Origin: Planctomycetota bacterium
GTDB lineage: Bacteria > Planctomycetota > Uabimicrobiia > Uabimicrobiales > JABWCH01
Length of the DNA stretch: 43,521 bases
Assembly: GCA_017993505.1 (NCBI GenBank)
Contig: JAGOMP010000022.1
Coordinates: 1 to 43,521, forward strand
Reading direction: 5' to 3'
Shown here: positions 19,633-27,703 of the stretch, in pieces
Position numbering within the stretch: the stretch's first letter is position 1
Layout: the number at the start of each line of letters is the position of its first letter
Notes under the pieces: generated by a model
What the model saw: the letters and a program-made list of their open reading frames with translations, nothing else
What the model was told of the DNA's origin: nothing
The model's database searches: none
Made by a program: the position numbers and the translations under genes

Positions 19633-19689
19633 TTACCAACTGCTTTAAATAATCTATAAAATTTTATAAAATAATATAAATATTTTATA

Positions 19690-19941
19690 GAATTATGTGG
19701 AAATATCAAAGCTGATTTAACACTAAAAGATAGAGTGTATATTTGTAATGAATGTGGTTTAAAAATAGACAGAGATTACAATGTAAGTTTGAATTTACTA
19801 ACAGAATTAAAAAAACAAATAGGCAAAGTTCTTGCCGAATTTACGTCTGCGGACTTGACGGCAATGCAGTCAGATTTAGTAATAAATCAGATTGTAACCA
19901 GCAAGGTTGAAACAGAAATACAACAGAAATCTTATTTATAA
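19690..19941 (+). pseudogene. tnpB: C-terminal remnant of a TnpB (IS200/IS605-type) gene
   Basis: The translated tail contains [20 protein letters not shown] followed by [15 protein letters not shown]. This matches the C-terminal zinc ribbon and the last RuvC acidic motif (DRDxN) of TnpB, the RNA-guided nuclease of IS200/IS605 elements. The frame is open from about 19690 through a stop at 19939-19941. Everything upstream, including most of the protein and the first zinc-ribbon Cys pair except its CG, is missing and replaced by AT-rich sequence. No tnpA and no complete ends are visible. The GTG at 19735 would give only a 68-residue peptide. Confidence 0.85.
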
Positions 19942-20082
19942 ATTTTTATAGCTATTTATAGGATTTTATAGGTTTGTAGGAACAGAAAATATTCAAAGCA
20001 ATTTAAAAATTTAGGATGTATTGTTCATATTTTTTTATATTTATTTAGAAAAAACAAAAAAGTTTGCCTTAGAATATTTTCA

Positions 20083-20111
20083 TTGACTTATTATTGCTAG
20101 GTATTTATAAT
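20083..20111 (+). promoter_or_regulatory. Sigma70-type promoter for the cyclase-family gene
   Basis: TTGACT (20083-20088), a 17-bp spacer and TATAAT (20106-20111) form a near-consensus promoter. Transcription would begin near 20118, about 60 bp before the ATG at 20180. Confidence 0.75.
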
Positions 20112-20179
20112 AAAAGAAAATACATGTTTTTTTTATTTATTTTTTTGTATAGAATTATCAATGAAATTAAGGTAATATT

Positions 20180-20959
20180 ATGAGAATAGTTGATTTAACG
20201 CAAAGACTCTCTATTATGACTCCACCTTGGCCTAGTTATGAGCCATTAAGTGTGAAATTTTTCAAAAGATTAATGCCTAATGGTGCTAGTGGACAAATTA
20301 TTACCACAAGCAATCATGTAGGAACCCATATGGATGGACAAATTCATTTCTGCACACATGGAAAAACTATTGGACAACAAGATATCAATGACTTTGTCGG
20401 TCCTGGTGTAGTTGTTGATATTTCTGATATGGTGGAAGATTATGATATCTATACATCTGAATTATTAATGTCTAAAGCAGATATCCGTAAAGGTGATATT
20501 CTTATCATTAATACTGGTTATCATAAATATGCATGGGATCAACCAGAAGCAGATGAAATTCGTTATATGGTGAAACATCCTGGACCAACAAAAGAATTCG
20601 CTAGTTGGTGTAAAGAAATGCAATTTAAATGGATTGGCGTAGATTGCGGTAGTGCAGACCATCCCATGAATACAATTCTTCGTAAATGGTCGGAAGATCT
20701 TTACGGGCTAGCCACAAAATGTTCTCAACATATGCAAAAAAAATACGGTAAAACATTAGAAGAAATATTCCCACAAGATGATTATCAACTCATGCACTTT
20801 GATTTGTTCCCAGAAGGCATTATCCATGCAGAATGTATAGGTGGTGATATTGATCAACTTTCCAATCAACGCACTTATATTGGTGCATTTCCATGGCGTG
20901 CAATAGAATTAGAATCTTGTATTTGCCGAATTGTTGCTTTCCCTGATATCAAAGAATAA
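20180..20959 (+). CDS. Cyclase family metal-dependent hydrolase
   Basis: Member of the cyclase family (PF04199), which includes kynurenine formamidase and isatin hydrolase. The 259 residues carry the metal-binding motif HxGTHxDxxxH as HVGTHMDGQIHF (about 47-58). Further conserved family positions are the DILIINTGY strand, GVDCGSADHPMN and the late HAECIGGDID region. The substrate cannot be assigned; no tryptophan-catabolism gene is nearby. The gene has its own near-consensus promoter and the site AAGG before the ATG. It is 68 bp from gspK and may or may not be co-transcribed with it. Confidence 0.88.
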   Translation: MRIVDLTQRLSIMTPPWPSYEPLSVKFFKRLMPNGASGQIITTSNHVGTHMDGQIHFCTHGKTIGQQDINDFVGPGVVVDISDMVEDYDIYTSELLMSKADIRKGDILIINTGYHKYAWDQPEADEIRYMVKHPGPTKEFASWCKEMQFKWIGVDCGSADHPMNTILRKWSEDLYGLATKCSQHMQKKYGKTLEEIFPQDDYQLMHFDLFPEGIIHAECIGGDIDQLSNQRTYIGAFPWRAIELESCICRIVAFPDIKE

Positions 20960-21027
20960 AAAACTATGCCTTAATGTATAATGTAATCATAATCATATAC
21001 TAGGGCGATAAAAAGGTTTAAGTAAAT

Positions 21028-22140
21028 ATGCAACGCTGTTTTTCTGGTATTGCTTTAATCATGAGTTTACTCATGATTATTATTTTAGTTGTGCTTGTAG
21101 GGCAATTTAGCTATTCTGTGAAAATAGATAGTTTCGTAGCTGAAAATGAAGGACAAGATGTACAACTTCGATATGCTCTATTCTCTGCTACAAATTATGC
21201 AATTGCACAATTACAATTAGATGCAATGAAAGAAATATCGAATAATGCAGAGTGGGATGCGTTTACAGATGAATGGGCAACTCCTCTTTGGTCTTCTGAT
21301 GATCCCAAACAAATTGGCATTACGAAAGTATATTATACAATTTCTGATGAAAACTCTCGTTTTAATTTACTAAATTTAATAAAAGAACCTAAAAAAAAGG
21401 AAAAAGAAAAGACCAACGATAATCAAAATAATAATCAAGAAAACAACAATACAAACAAAGACAACGATAAAGACAAAGAAGAAGGTGATGAAGACGAAGA
21501 AGAAAAAGAATACATGAAGCCAGAGGCTCACTTAGAACGTTGTCTTAATATATTACTTGGTCGACAAAAAGATTTTAATGCAAAAAATTTCCGTGAGTCT
21601 ATTGTTAAATGGATGAAAGAGAAAAAAGGGGATACAGAAGAGACTGCTGGTCCATTTCCTACAAAAGTTCCATTATATTCTGTCAAAGAACTTTTAATGG
21701 TTCCAAAAATAGTTCCAGAATATTTATTCGGGAAAATTGATCTCAATGACCCTCGTAAAAGTTTTTTTGGTATCGAACCTTTTACAACAGTTTGGTCAGA
21801 TGGTTTGATTAATATAAACACAGCTTCATCTGAATTACTTTGTTCTATACATCCTAAAATTACACCACAAATTAGCAAATTGATTATTGACCATAGAGGA
21901 ACTAAAGGACTAGATGGCGAGCTACGAATATTTCAAAAACCTGAAGATATAAAAAAACTTGAAGGCCTTAGTGAAGAAATAGATACATTATATAAAGATA
22001 TTAGCTCTGTGATCACTGTGAAATCTTCGTATTTTAGAATTGAAGCATTTGCACAAGCAGAACGGCTACAAAAAAAACTAACTACCATTGTGTATCGTGA
22101 TGGTAAAAAAGTGTATAAATTATATTGTGATTTTGAATAA
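21028..22140 (+). CDS. GspK-like type II secretion minor pseudopilin
   Basis: The N-terminus MQRCFSGIALIMSLLMIIIL is a class III prepilin-type signal and helix like that of GspK, which caps the type II secretion pseudopilus. The C-terminal part has the GspK SAM-like fold with LININTASSELLCSIHP (about 259-275) and a helix-hairpin-helix-like repeat. A lysine, asparagine and glutamate-rich low-complexity insertion lies at about residues 117-165, which is not typical. GspK normally sits beside gspG-J and gspL, but no other secretion gene is in the window. It is followed after 14 bp by tpiA, an unusual pairing that implies co-transcription. Confidence 0.85.
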   Translation: MQRCFSGIALIMSLLMIIILVVLVGQFSYSVKIDSFVAENEGQDVQLRYALFSATNYAIAQLQLDAMKEISNNAEWDAFTDEWATPLWSSDDPKQIGITKVYYTISDENSRFNLLNLIKEPKKKEKEKTNDNQNNNQENNNTNKDNDKDKEEGDEDEEEKEYMKPEAHLERCLNILLGRQKDFNAKNFRESIVKWMKEKKGDTEETAGPFPTKVPLYSVKELLMVPKIVPEYLFGKIDLNDPRKSFFGIEPFTTVWSDGLININTASSELLCSIHPKITPQISKLIIDHRGTKGLDGELRIFQKPEDIKKLEGLSEEIDTLYKDISSVITVKSSYFRIEAFAQAERLQKKLTTIVYRDGKKVYKLYCDFE

Positions 22141-22154
22141 AAAGAGAAAAAAGC

Positions 22155-22934
22155 ATGAGAAAACCTTTCATGGCTGCGAATTGGAAAATGAACCATTCCT
22201 TAGAAAAAGCCAAAGAATTTGTAGAAAAATTTCCACAAGAATTAGGAAATATTAAAAAAGACGATATAGACATTGCGATTTGTGTTCCTTACGTCTATTT
22301 ACTTTCTGTTTCTCAATGGTTAGAAGAAATTAACAAAAAATATTCTTTATCTATTCGCAGTGGTGCACAAAATGCTCACACAGAACTGCAAGGTGCATAT
22401 ACTGGCGAAATTTCTATTCCAATGATTAAAGATGTAGGTTGCACATACGTTATTTTAGGACATTCTGAACGACGGCAAATGTTTCATGAAACTGACAAAG
22501 CAGTTAGTGAAAAAGCAAAAATAGCATTCAGTCATGGTCTTCTTCCTATTGTTTGCATAGGCGAAACATTACAAGAACGCGAAAACGGTATTACATTTGA
22601 AATTATCGAAAAACAATTAAAAGGTTCTTTAGCAGGACTTGCCCCTGCACAAATAGAGGCAATTACAATTGCGTATGAACCAGTTTGGGCAATTGGAACT
22701 GGGAAAGCTGCTACTCCAGATATGGCTCAAGAAGTACATGCAATGATTCGTGAATATCATCGAAAACATTATGGTGAGAGCGTAGCAAAAACAGTTCGGA
22801 TTCAATATGGTGGTAGCGTTAAACCTAGCAATGTCAAAGAGCTTATGCAACAACCTGATATTGACGGTGCATTAGTAGGCGGTGCAAGTTTAGAAGCAAC
22901 TTCTTTTGCTGAACTCATTAAAAATGCAATCTAG
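22155..22934 (+). CDS. tpiA: Triosephosphate isomerase
   Basis: Interconverts dihydroxyacetone phosphate and glyceraldehyde 3-phosphate in glycolysis. The 259 residues have the catalytic lysine in AANWKMNHS (Lys11), the catalytic histidine in ILGHSERR, the catalytic glutamate in AYEPVWAIGTG (the family signature) and the phosphate-binding QYGGSV and GALVGGASL. Length and motifs are normal. It is the first gene of the run tpiA-secG-yicC-gmk-rpoZ and follows gspK by 14 bp. Confidence 0.98.
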   Translation: MRKPFMAANWKMNHSLEKAKEFVEKFPQELGNIKKDDIDIAICVPYVYLLSVSQWLEEINKKYSLSIRSGAQNAHTELQGAYTGEISIPMIKDVGCTYVILGHSERRQMFHETDKAVSEKAKIAFSHGLLPIVCIGETLQERENGITFEIIEKQLKGSLAGLAPAQIEAITIAYEPVWAIGTGKAATPDMAQEVHAMIREYHRKHYGESVAKTVRIQYGGSVKPSNVKELMQQPDIDGALVGGASLEATSFAELIKNAI

Positions 22935-23021
22935 ACAAATCTACACAAAACTTGTCTATACAAGATTCTATAAACAAAAAACTTCTATTTGAAGTAAGAT
23001 TACTTAAAAAGGTATAAATAC

Positions 23022-23318
23022 ATGGATACACTTTACAATATTTTACAAATTTTATTAATTATTTCTGGAATTGTTATGATTGTCTTAATCATGTTCCGAA
23101 AAGGCGAAGTTGGTGGATTATCTGGTGCTTTTGGTGGACTAGGTGGTGATACAGCTTTTGGAGTAAAAGCTCAAAAACAACTTGATAAAATCATCACGAT
23201 CATTGCTGTTTTTTTTATTGTTGTTGCTATTCTTATGAGTACACCACGTTTCCGTCAATATGGTCGAGCTGCAGGAGCAGAAACACATCAAGAAGCCCCT
23301 GCACCAGCACAAGAATAA
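23022..23318 (+). CDS. secG: Preprotein translocase subunit SecG
   Basis: Small inner-membrane subunit of the SecYEG channel. The 98 residues show the two membrane helices (about 5-26 and 57-76) and the glycine-rich cytosolic loop GGLSGAFGG, a SecG hallmark. The C-terminus is rich in Ala, Pro and Glu. Linkage of secG to tpiA is widespread in bacteria and supports the call. AAAAAGG precedes the ATG. Confidence 0.95.
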   Translation: MDTLYNILQILLIISGIVMIVLIMFRKGEVGGLSGAFGGLGGDTAFGVKAQKQLDKIITIIAVFFIVVAILMSTPRFRQYGRAAGAETHQEAPAPAQE

Positions 23319-23323
23319 AATAA

Positions 23324-23347
23324 TGTCAGGGCATCGATGCCCTGACA
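23324..23347. other. Perfect 24-bp palindrome between secG and yicC
   Basis: TGTCAGGGCATC and its exact complement form a 24-bp perfect palindrome starting 6 bp after the secG stop. There is no T-tract after it on the plus strand, and the yicC start is 15 bp away with AGGA in between. It may be an attenuator, an RNA-processing stem or a protein-binding dyad. Confidence 0.75.
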
Positions 23348-23362
23348 AATAGGAATATTTAT

Positions 23363-24238
23363 ATGAAAAGTATGACAGGATATAGTCGAAATATTCACGA
23401 AGAAAATTCTATTAAAATAGAAATTGAAATACGCACGGTCAATGGACGCTTTTTAAACCTTAATAGTAAAGTATCACCTGCACTAAATGCCTATGAATCC
23501 AATATTAGAAAAATTATTTCGGAATATCTAACTCGCGGGCATGTCACGCTTTCTATTCAATATACAAATTTTTCAGAAAATTCTAATTATCACTTAGATA
23601 CAAACGCATTACAATACTATTACTATATATTAGCACAAGAAGCATCAAAATTATGGATTCATCCTCCACAAATTGATAGTTTACTTACTCTTCCTGGAAT
23701 TATTTCTACAACTATGATAGAATCTATTTCTCAAGAAAAATGGAAAATCGTAGAAGAACTTTTGCATAAAACATTAAAACAACTGAATGAAATGCGCGAG
23801 ACAGAAGGAAAAAATTTAAGTCTAGTAATTCAAGAATACAGCAATGATTTGCAAAATGATCTCACAAAATTAGAAGAATATATTCCTACATTGCGAAACA
23901 ATTATCAAAAACGCATTCAAAATAGATTAGAAGAATTATCTAAGCTTGATAAATTTACATATAAACAAGAAGACATATTGCGTGAAGTCGCGTTATTCTG
24001 TGATAAATCAGATGTTTCTGAAGAAATTGCCCGTTGCAAAAGTCATCTTCAACAATTTCAAGAAAATATTAATAAAATCACTCCTGTAGGAAAAACATTA
24101 GAGTTTATTTTACAAGAAATTGTGCGAGAAGTTACCACTATTACTTCGAAAGCCAATGACTTTGAAACTTCAAATATAGTAGTCCATATAAAAAGCACAG
24201 TAGAAAAAATACGAGAACAGATTCAAAATATTGAATAA
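23363..24238 (+). CDS. yicC: YicC/YloC family endoribonuclease
   Basis: The 291 residues start with the family hallmark MKSMTGYSR. The rest is also typical: the IEIRTVNGRFLNLNSKV strand, and the C-terminal GKTLEFILQEIVREVTTITSKAND block that carries conserved acidic and basic residues of the nuclease. The E. coli and Bacillus proteins are RNA endonucleases. Adjacency to gmk and rpoZ is conserved across many bacteria. AGGA precedes the ATG. Confidence 0.96.
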   Translation: MKSMTGYSRNIHEENSIKIEIEIRTVNGRFLNLNSKVSPALNAYESNIRKIISEYLTRGHVTLSIQYTNFSENSNYHLDTNALQYYYYILAQEASKLWIHPPQIDSLLTLPGIISTTMIESISQEKWKIVEELLHKTLKQLNEMRETEGKNLSLVIQEYSNDLQNDLTKLEEYIPTLRNNYQKRIQNRLEELSKLDKFTYKQEDILREVALFCDKSDVSEEIARCKSHLQQFQENINKITPVGKTLEFILQEIVREVTTITSKANDFETSNIVVHIKSTVEKIREQIQNIE

Positions 24239-24280
24239 TTTTGAATATATCTAAAATTATCAACAACCTTTGGTTTACAA

Positions 24281-24853
24281 ATGAAACAAGGAAAGATTTA
24301 CATTATTTCAGGACCTTCTGGAGTAGGCAAAACAACCATTTGCAAAGAACTATGCAATCATATACCACGATTACGATGGTCCATTTCCGCTACGACACGT
24401 CCACAAAGACTAGGCGAAATCAATGGCAGAGACTACTACTTTCTCACGCAAAAACAATTTAGTATCAAAGTTGAACAAAATGAATTTTTAGAACATGCCC
24501 AAGTCCATGGCAATTATTATGGAACTCCCATTGCTCCCATACAACAAGGACTTGAACAAGGAGATTCTTATCTTTTAGAGATTGATGTACAAGGTGCATA
24601 TAAAATTCAGCAAAGCAAAATTTTTCAGGCTGTGTATATTTTCATTGCACCCCCAGATTGGACAACATTAGAAGAAAGATTAATCAAAAGAAACACAGAC
24701 GATAGTGAAACTATACGAAAACGCTTACAACGTGCCAGAGAAGAATTAGAAGAGCAAAATTTTTATCACCATATTATCATCAATAACAAATTAGAACAAG
24801 CAATCCAAGACGTTCACAACATCATAGCTAACGAGCAAGGAGGCAAATTGTGA
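24281..24853 (+). CDS. gmk: Guanylate kinase
   Basis: Phosphorylates GMP to GDP. The 190 residues contain the P-loop SGPSGVGKTT (10-19), the GMP-binding SATTRPQRLGEINGRDYYFL segment, FLEHAQVHGNYYGTP and the lid region with RLQRAREEL. Length is normal for the family. No ribosome-binding site is obvious before the ATG at 24281; translation may depend on upstream yicC. Its stop overlaps the rpoZ start (GTGA). Confidence 0.97.
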   Translation: MKQGKIYIISGPSGVGKTTICKELCNHIPRLRWSISATTRPQRLGEINGRDYYFLTQKQFSIKVEQNEFLEHAQVHGNYYGTPIAPIQQGLEQGDSYLLEIDVQGAYKIQQSKIFQAVYIFIAPPDWTTLEERLIKRNTDDSETIRKRLQRAREELEEQNFYHHIIINNKLEQAIQDVHNIIANEQGGKL

Positions 24854-25122
24854 AACAATATGAAATTGAGAAACTCATCGACAAAGTCGGTGGATCTTTC
24901 AAGCTCACAATCTTAATTCAACGACGATTATTAGAACTCAAAAAAGGAGCACCGCCCCTTGTAGAGTCAACATCATCCAATTTAATGGATATTATCTATG
25001 AAGAAATTCTCACAGATAAAATTTGGCTAGAAGAACCAGAAGAACAGGAACTAGCCAGTGAAGAAGAAAAACTTCCCACTACTTATTTTAGTTTCTCTTC
25101 CCAAAATTACGATGAAGATTAG
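24850..25122 (+). CDS. rpoZ: RNA polymerase omega subunit
   Basis: Small chaperone subunit of RNA polymerase. Of the 90 residues, the first 60 show the omega pattern: IEKLIDKVGGSFKLTILIQR, RRLLELKKGAPPLV and the helix SNLMDIIYEEIL. The start is GTG in the overlap GTGA with the gmk stop, so translation is coupled. The gmk-rpoZ pair is conserved in most bacteria. The C-terminal tail is acidic, as is common. Confidence 0.92.
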   Translation: MKQYEIEKLIDKVGGSFKLTILIQRRLLELKKGAPPLVESTSSNLMDIIYEEILTDKIWLEEPEEQELASEEEKLPTTYFSFSSQNYDED

Positions 25123-25654
25123 ACAATTTCTTTTTACATATGCAAGCCCTCTCCCTTATGTGATTTTGTTCTGCATACTATTACTATGTCTTGTCACATA
25201 TCATCCTCAAGATATGCAAGATATATTTCCAAACAAAGATGAGATTCAAAATTACACTGGGGTAGTAGGAGCAAAAATTGCATATTTTTGTTTTCAACAA
25301 TTCGGCATTATGGCATATTCTATCCTTTTAATTCCCATTATTTTATATATTATTGCAAAAAAAGAAGAAACAACTCCGCGTTCTCTACTTTGGTTTATCT
25401 ATATTTTTATATTTCTATGGCTTTGTACAATCCTATCTTATTTCCAACCACAAAACTTTCAATCATTCCACATGCCTTCTTTAGGTGGTCTTACTGGAAA
25501 TTATCTTTTATTTCTACTTCAAAAACATACAAAAAATGTTGCACCATATGTATTATTTTTAATAGGTATTGGTCTTTTTGCCATCATTTTTTCGTACCTT
25601 CTGGAATATTATTTAAACCAACGAGACATTACAAAAAACAAAGAAAAATCATAA
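25112..25654 (+). CDS. Stand-alone FtsK/SpoIIIE N-terminal membrane domain (4TM), no ATPase
   Basis: From the ATG at 25112, which overlaps rpoZ by 11 bp, the 180 residues form four membrane helices. They begin with the arrangement of the FtsK_4TM domain: first helix PYVILFCILLLCLVTYHPQD, then GVVGAKIAYFCFQQFGIMAY after a short periplasmic segment, and GGLTGNYLLFLL before the last pair. FtsK normally continues with a linker, RecA-like motor and gamma domain (over 700 residues). Here the frame ends at TAA 25652-25654 and no motor follows; rimO starts 81 bp later. A GTG at 25058 would extend the frame inside rpoZ and is unlikely. Confidence 0.7.
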   Translation: MKIRQFLFTYASPLPYVILFCILLLCLVTYHPQDMQDIFPNKDEIQNYTGVVGAKIAYFCFQQFGIMAYSILLIPIILYIIAKKEETTPRSLLWFIYIFIFLWLCTILSYFQPQNFQSFHMPSLGGLTGNYLLFLLQKHTKNVAPYVLFLIGIGLFAIIFSYLLEYYLNQRDITKNKEKS

Positions 25655-25735
25655 CTTTAACTTTAGTATGCCTTTTTTTAATCAAGCCTTATTTTTGAAT
25701 ACAATAAAAAATTAAACCCCTGAGAAAGAAAAATT

Positions 25736-27049
25736 ATGCATCATGTATATTCATTGATCCATTTAGGATGTCCCAAAAATCTTATTGATACAGAAAAAAT
25801 TTTAGGGCAACTGGCTGATAATGGACAATATATTACTCAAAATCCAGAAGATTCCGATGTTGTTCTTATTAATACATGCGGATTTATACATTCAGCTCGC
25901 CAAGAAGCTAGAGACAATATAAAGGCAATGCTCAAACTCAAAAAACAAAAAAAAATTAAAGCAGTTATTGTATTGGGTTGTTTTGCAAAATTTCTTGGAG
26001 ATAAATTATTGCAGGAGTATCCTGATCTAGATGGAGTCATTGGATTTTGTGACTATGATAATGTGACAGAACAAATTCAATCTATACTTCAACAAAAGAC
26101 CAATCTTTATATAACAGAAGAAAATTTTATTCCTCAAGACAAGCTACGATTAAGAGTTACAGAGCCAAATTATTCGTATCTTCGCATTACAGAAGGTTGT
26201 AACAATTGTTGTAGCTATTGCACTATTCCACAAATTCGAGGGAATATGCGAAGTAAAGCCCCAGAAATAATCATCGAAGAAGCCCAATGTCTTATAGAAG
26301 ATGGTGCCACAGAACTTATAGTTATTGGACAAGACACAGCAAATTATGGAACAGATATCCAAACAGACTTATTTCAACTTGTAGAAAAACTATGTACACT
26401 TCCCAAACTTAAATGGTTGCGAGTGATGTACCTGCACCCTGGTCATTTCCATGAAAAACTTCATAAAATTTATACACTACCTCGTGTTTTACCTTATTTA
26501 GAAATGCCCATACAACATATTAATGATGAAATTTTAGCAAAAATGAATAGAAAAAATACAACTCATCAAAGCATTGAAAATACTATTCAGACGTTGCGAA
26601 AAAATATACAGAATTTTGTCATTCGAACTACAGTCATGGTAGGATTTCCTGGAGAGACAGAAGAACAATTTCAAGAACTCTACCAATTTCTTGAAAAAAT
26701 AAAATTTGATCGACTTGGTGCCTTTATCTATTCTGCAGAACCCAACACACCAGCTTCTAAGTATGAAAATCAAATTGATCCTAAGGTCAGTCAGAGGCGA
26801 TACGATGAAGTCATGAAATTGCAACAAAAAATTGCTTTTCAAAAAAATGAACAACTCCTACACAAAAAACTAGAAGTTGTCATAGAAGAACAATTAAGTA
26901 AAAATATGTATAGAGCAAGAAGCTATGCAGAAGCCCCTGAAATTGATCCTCTAATATACGTTCAAGCTTCGAAAAAACTTCGTATTGGCAAATATTACAC
27001 TGTAGAAATTATAAAAACAAAAGATTATGACTTAGTTGGCAAAATATAG
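25736..27049 (+). CDS. rimO: Ribosomal protein S12 methylthiotransferase RimO
   Basis: Radical-SAM enzyme that adds a methylthio group to an aspartate of ribosomal protein S12. The 437 residues have the N-terminal UPF0004 domain with the three cluster cysteines (HLGCPKNLIDTE, INTCGF, VLGCFAK). The radical-SAM CxxxCxxC motif is EGCNNCCSYCTIPQIRG (about 155-171), carrying an extra cysteine between the usual ones. A C-terminal TRAM domain runs from about 375. SLIHLGCPKN and the length favour RimO over MiaB. The last codons lie inside a 13-bp tandem repeat. GAGAAAG precedes the ATG. Confidence 0.95.
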   Translation: MHHVYSLIHLGCPKNLIDTEKILGQLADNGQYITQNPEDSDVVLINTCGFIHSARQEARDNIKAMLKLKKQKKIKAVIVLGCFAKFLGDKLLQEYPDLDGVIGFCDYDNVTEQIQSILQQKTNLYITEENFIPQDKLRLRVTEPNYSYLRITEGCNNCCSYCTIPQIRGNMRSKAPEIIIEEAQCLIEDGATELIVIGQDTANYGTDIQTDLFQLVEKLCTLPKLKWLRVMYLHPGHFHEKLHKIYTLPRVLPYLEMPIQHINDEILAKMNRKNTTHQSIENTIQTLRKNIQNFVIRTTVMVGFPGETEEQFQELYQFLEKIKFDRLGAFIYSAEPNTPASKYENQIDPKVSQRRYDEVMKLQQKIAFQKNEQLLHKKLEVVIEEQLSKNMYRARSYAEAPEIDPLIYVQASKKLRIGKYYTVEIIKTKDYDLVGKI

Positions 27050-27112
27050 TTGCAAAATATAGTTGCAAAATATAGTTGCAAAATATAGTTGCAAAATATA
27101 GTTGCAAAATAT
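27034..27112. repeat. 13-bp tandem repeat spanning the rimO stop codon
   Basis: Five exact copies of AGTTGCAAAATAT lie at 27048-27060, 27061-27073, 27074-27086, 27087-27099 and 27100-27112. A founder with one extra G (AGTTGGCAAAATAT, 27034-27047) is the end of the rimO coding region. The repeat ends one base before the AAAGGA site (27113-27118) of pgsA and so sets the length of the intergenic spacer. Confidence 0.95.
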
Positions 27113-27124
27113 AAAGGAATCATT

Positions 27125-27703
27125 ATGAATATCCCTAATAAAATAACAATCTCCAGAATATTTTTTTCTATCCTTATATTTATACTTCTTTCGATAGTTG
27201 ATAAAAATTCTACAAACTATTCACTTATATTAGATATTGCCTTAATACTTTTTATTATTGGAGGTCTTACTGATATTTTAGATGGGTATATTGCAAGAAA
27301 ATATAATTTGATAACTCCTTTTGGTAGAATTGCAGATCCCTTTGCTGACAAAATTCTCATTTGTGGTACATTAATTTGTTTTATCCCTCATACAAAATTA
27401 TTAGCACCTTGGGTTATTATTATTATTATTGGTCGAGAAATATTAGTTTCTAATTTACGTTCCTATATAGAAAGTTTAGGACATCAATTTGGTGCTAATA
27501 TTTTTGGAAAGCTAAAAATGTTTATCCAGACTATTACAATTATTGCATTATTTTTATATCTTGCTCATTTTCAAGACAAACATATTGCTTTTGAAATTAT
27601 TATGCAAGTATTGATTTATTTAACAGCAGCAATCACAGCATTTTCTGGATTCATATATGTCATGGACAGCACAAAAATTTTAAATGATGCGAAAAAATTT
27701 TAA
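27125..27703 (+). CDS. pgsA: CDP-diacylglycerol-glycerol-3-phosphate 3-phosphatidyltransferase
   Basis: Makes phosphatidylglycerophosphate at the inner membrane. The 192 residues (from the ATG) contain the CDP-alcohol phosphatidyltransferase motif DX2DGX2ARX8GX3DX3D, seen as DILDGYIARKYN then FGRIADPFADK. Four to six hydrophobic helices are visible. The ATG at 27125 is 6 bp after AAAGGA. An in-frame TTG at 27089 lies inside the 13-bp repeat and is rejected. Adjacency to rimO is seen in many bacteria. The final codons and stop form one half of a perfect palindrome. Confidence 0.96.
   Translation: MNIPNKITISRIFFSILIFILLSIVDKNSTNYSLILDIALILFIIGGLTDILDGYIARKYNLITPFGRIADPFADKILICGTLICFIPHTKLLAPWVIIIIIGREILVSNLRSYIESLGHQFGANIFGKLKMFIQTITIIALFLYLAHFQDKHIAFEIIMQVLIYLTAAITAFSGFIYVMDSTKILNDAKKF

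Noticed and set aside
19735..19941. Stand-alone 68-residue zinc-ribbon protein
   Set aside because: The homology to TnpB extends upstream of the GTG, so this is a truncated gene tail rather than a separate small gene.
20977..20982. TATAAT upstream of gspK as a promoter
   Set aside because: No acceptable -35 element lies at the right distance in this AT-rich stretch.
22932..22958. Hairpin TAGACAA/TTGTCTA after tpiA as terminator
   Set aside because: Only 7 bp of stem, a 13-base loop and no T-tract; the downstream secG is expected to be co-transcribed.
25288..25698. 136-residue open frame overlapping the FtsK-like membrane gene
   Set aside because: It is an alternative frame over the hydrophobic protein, without ribosome-binding site or recognisable features.
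27089..27124. Longer PgsA start at TTG
   Set aside because: It lies inside the 13-bp repeat, and AAAGGA is correctly spaced for the ATG at 27125.
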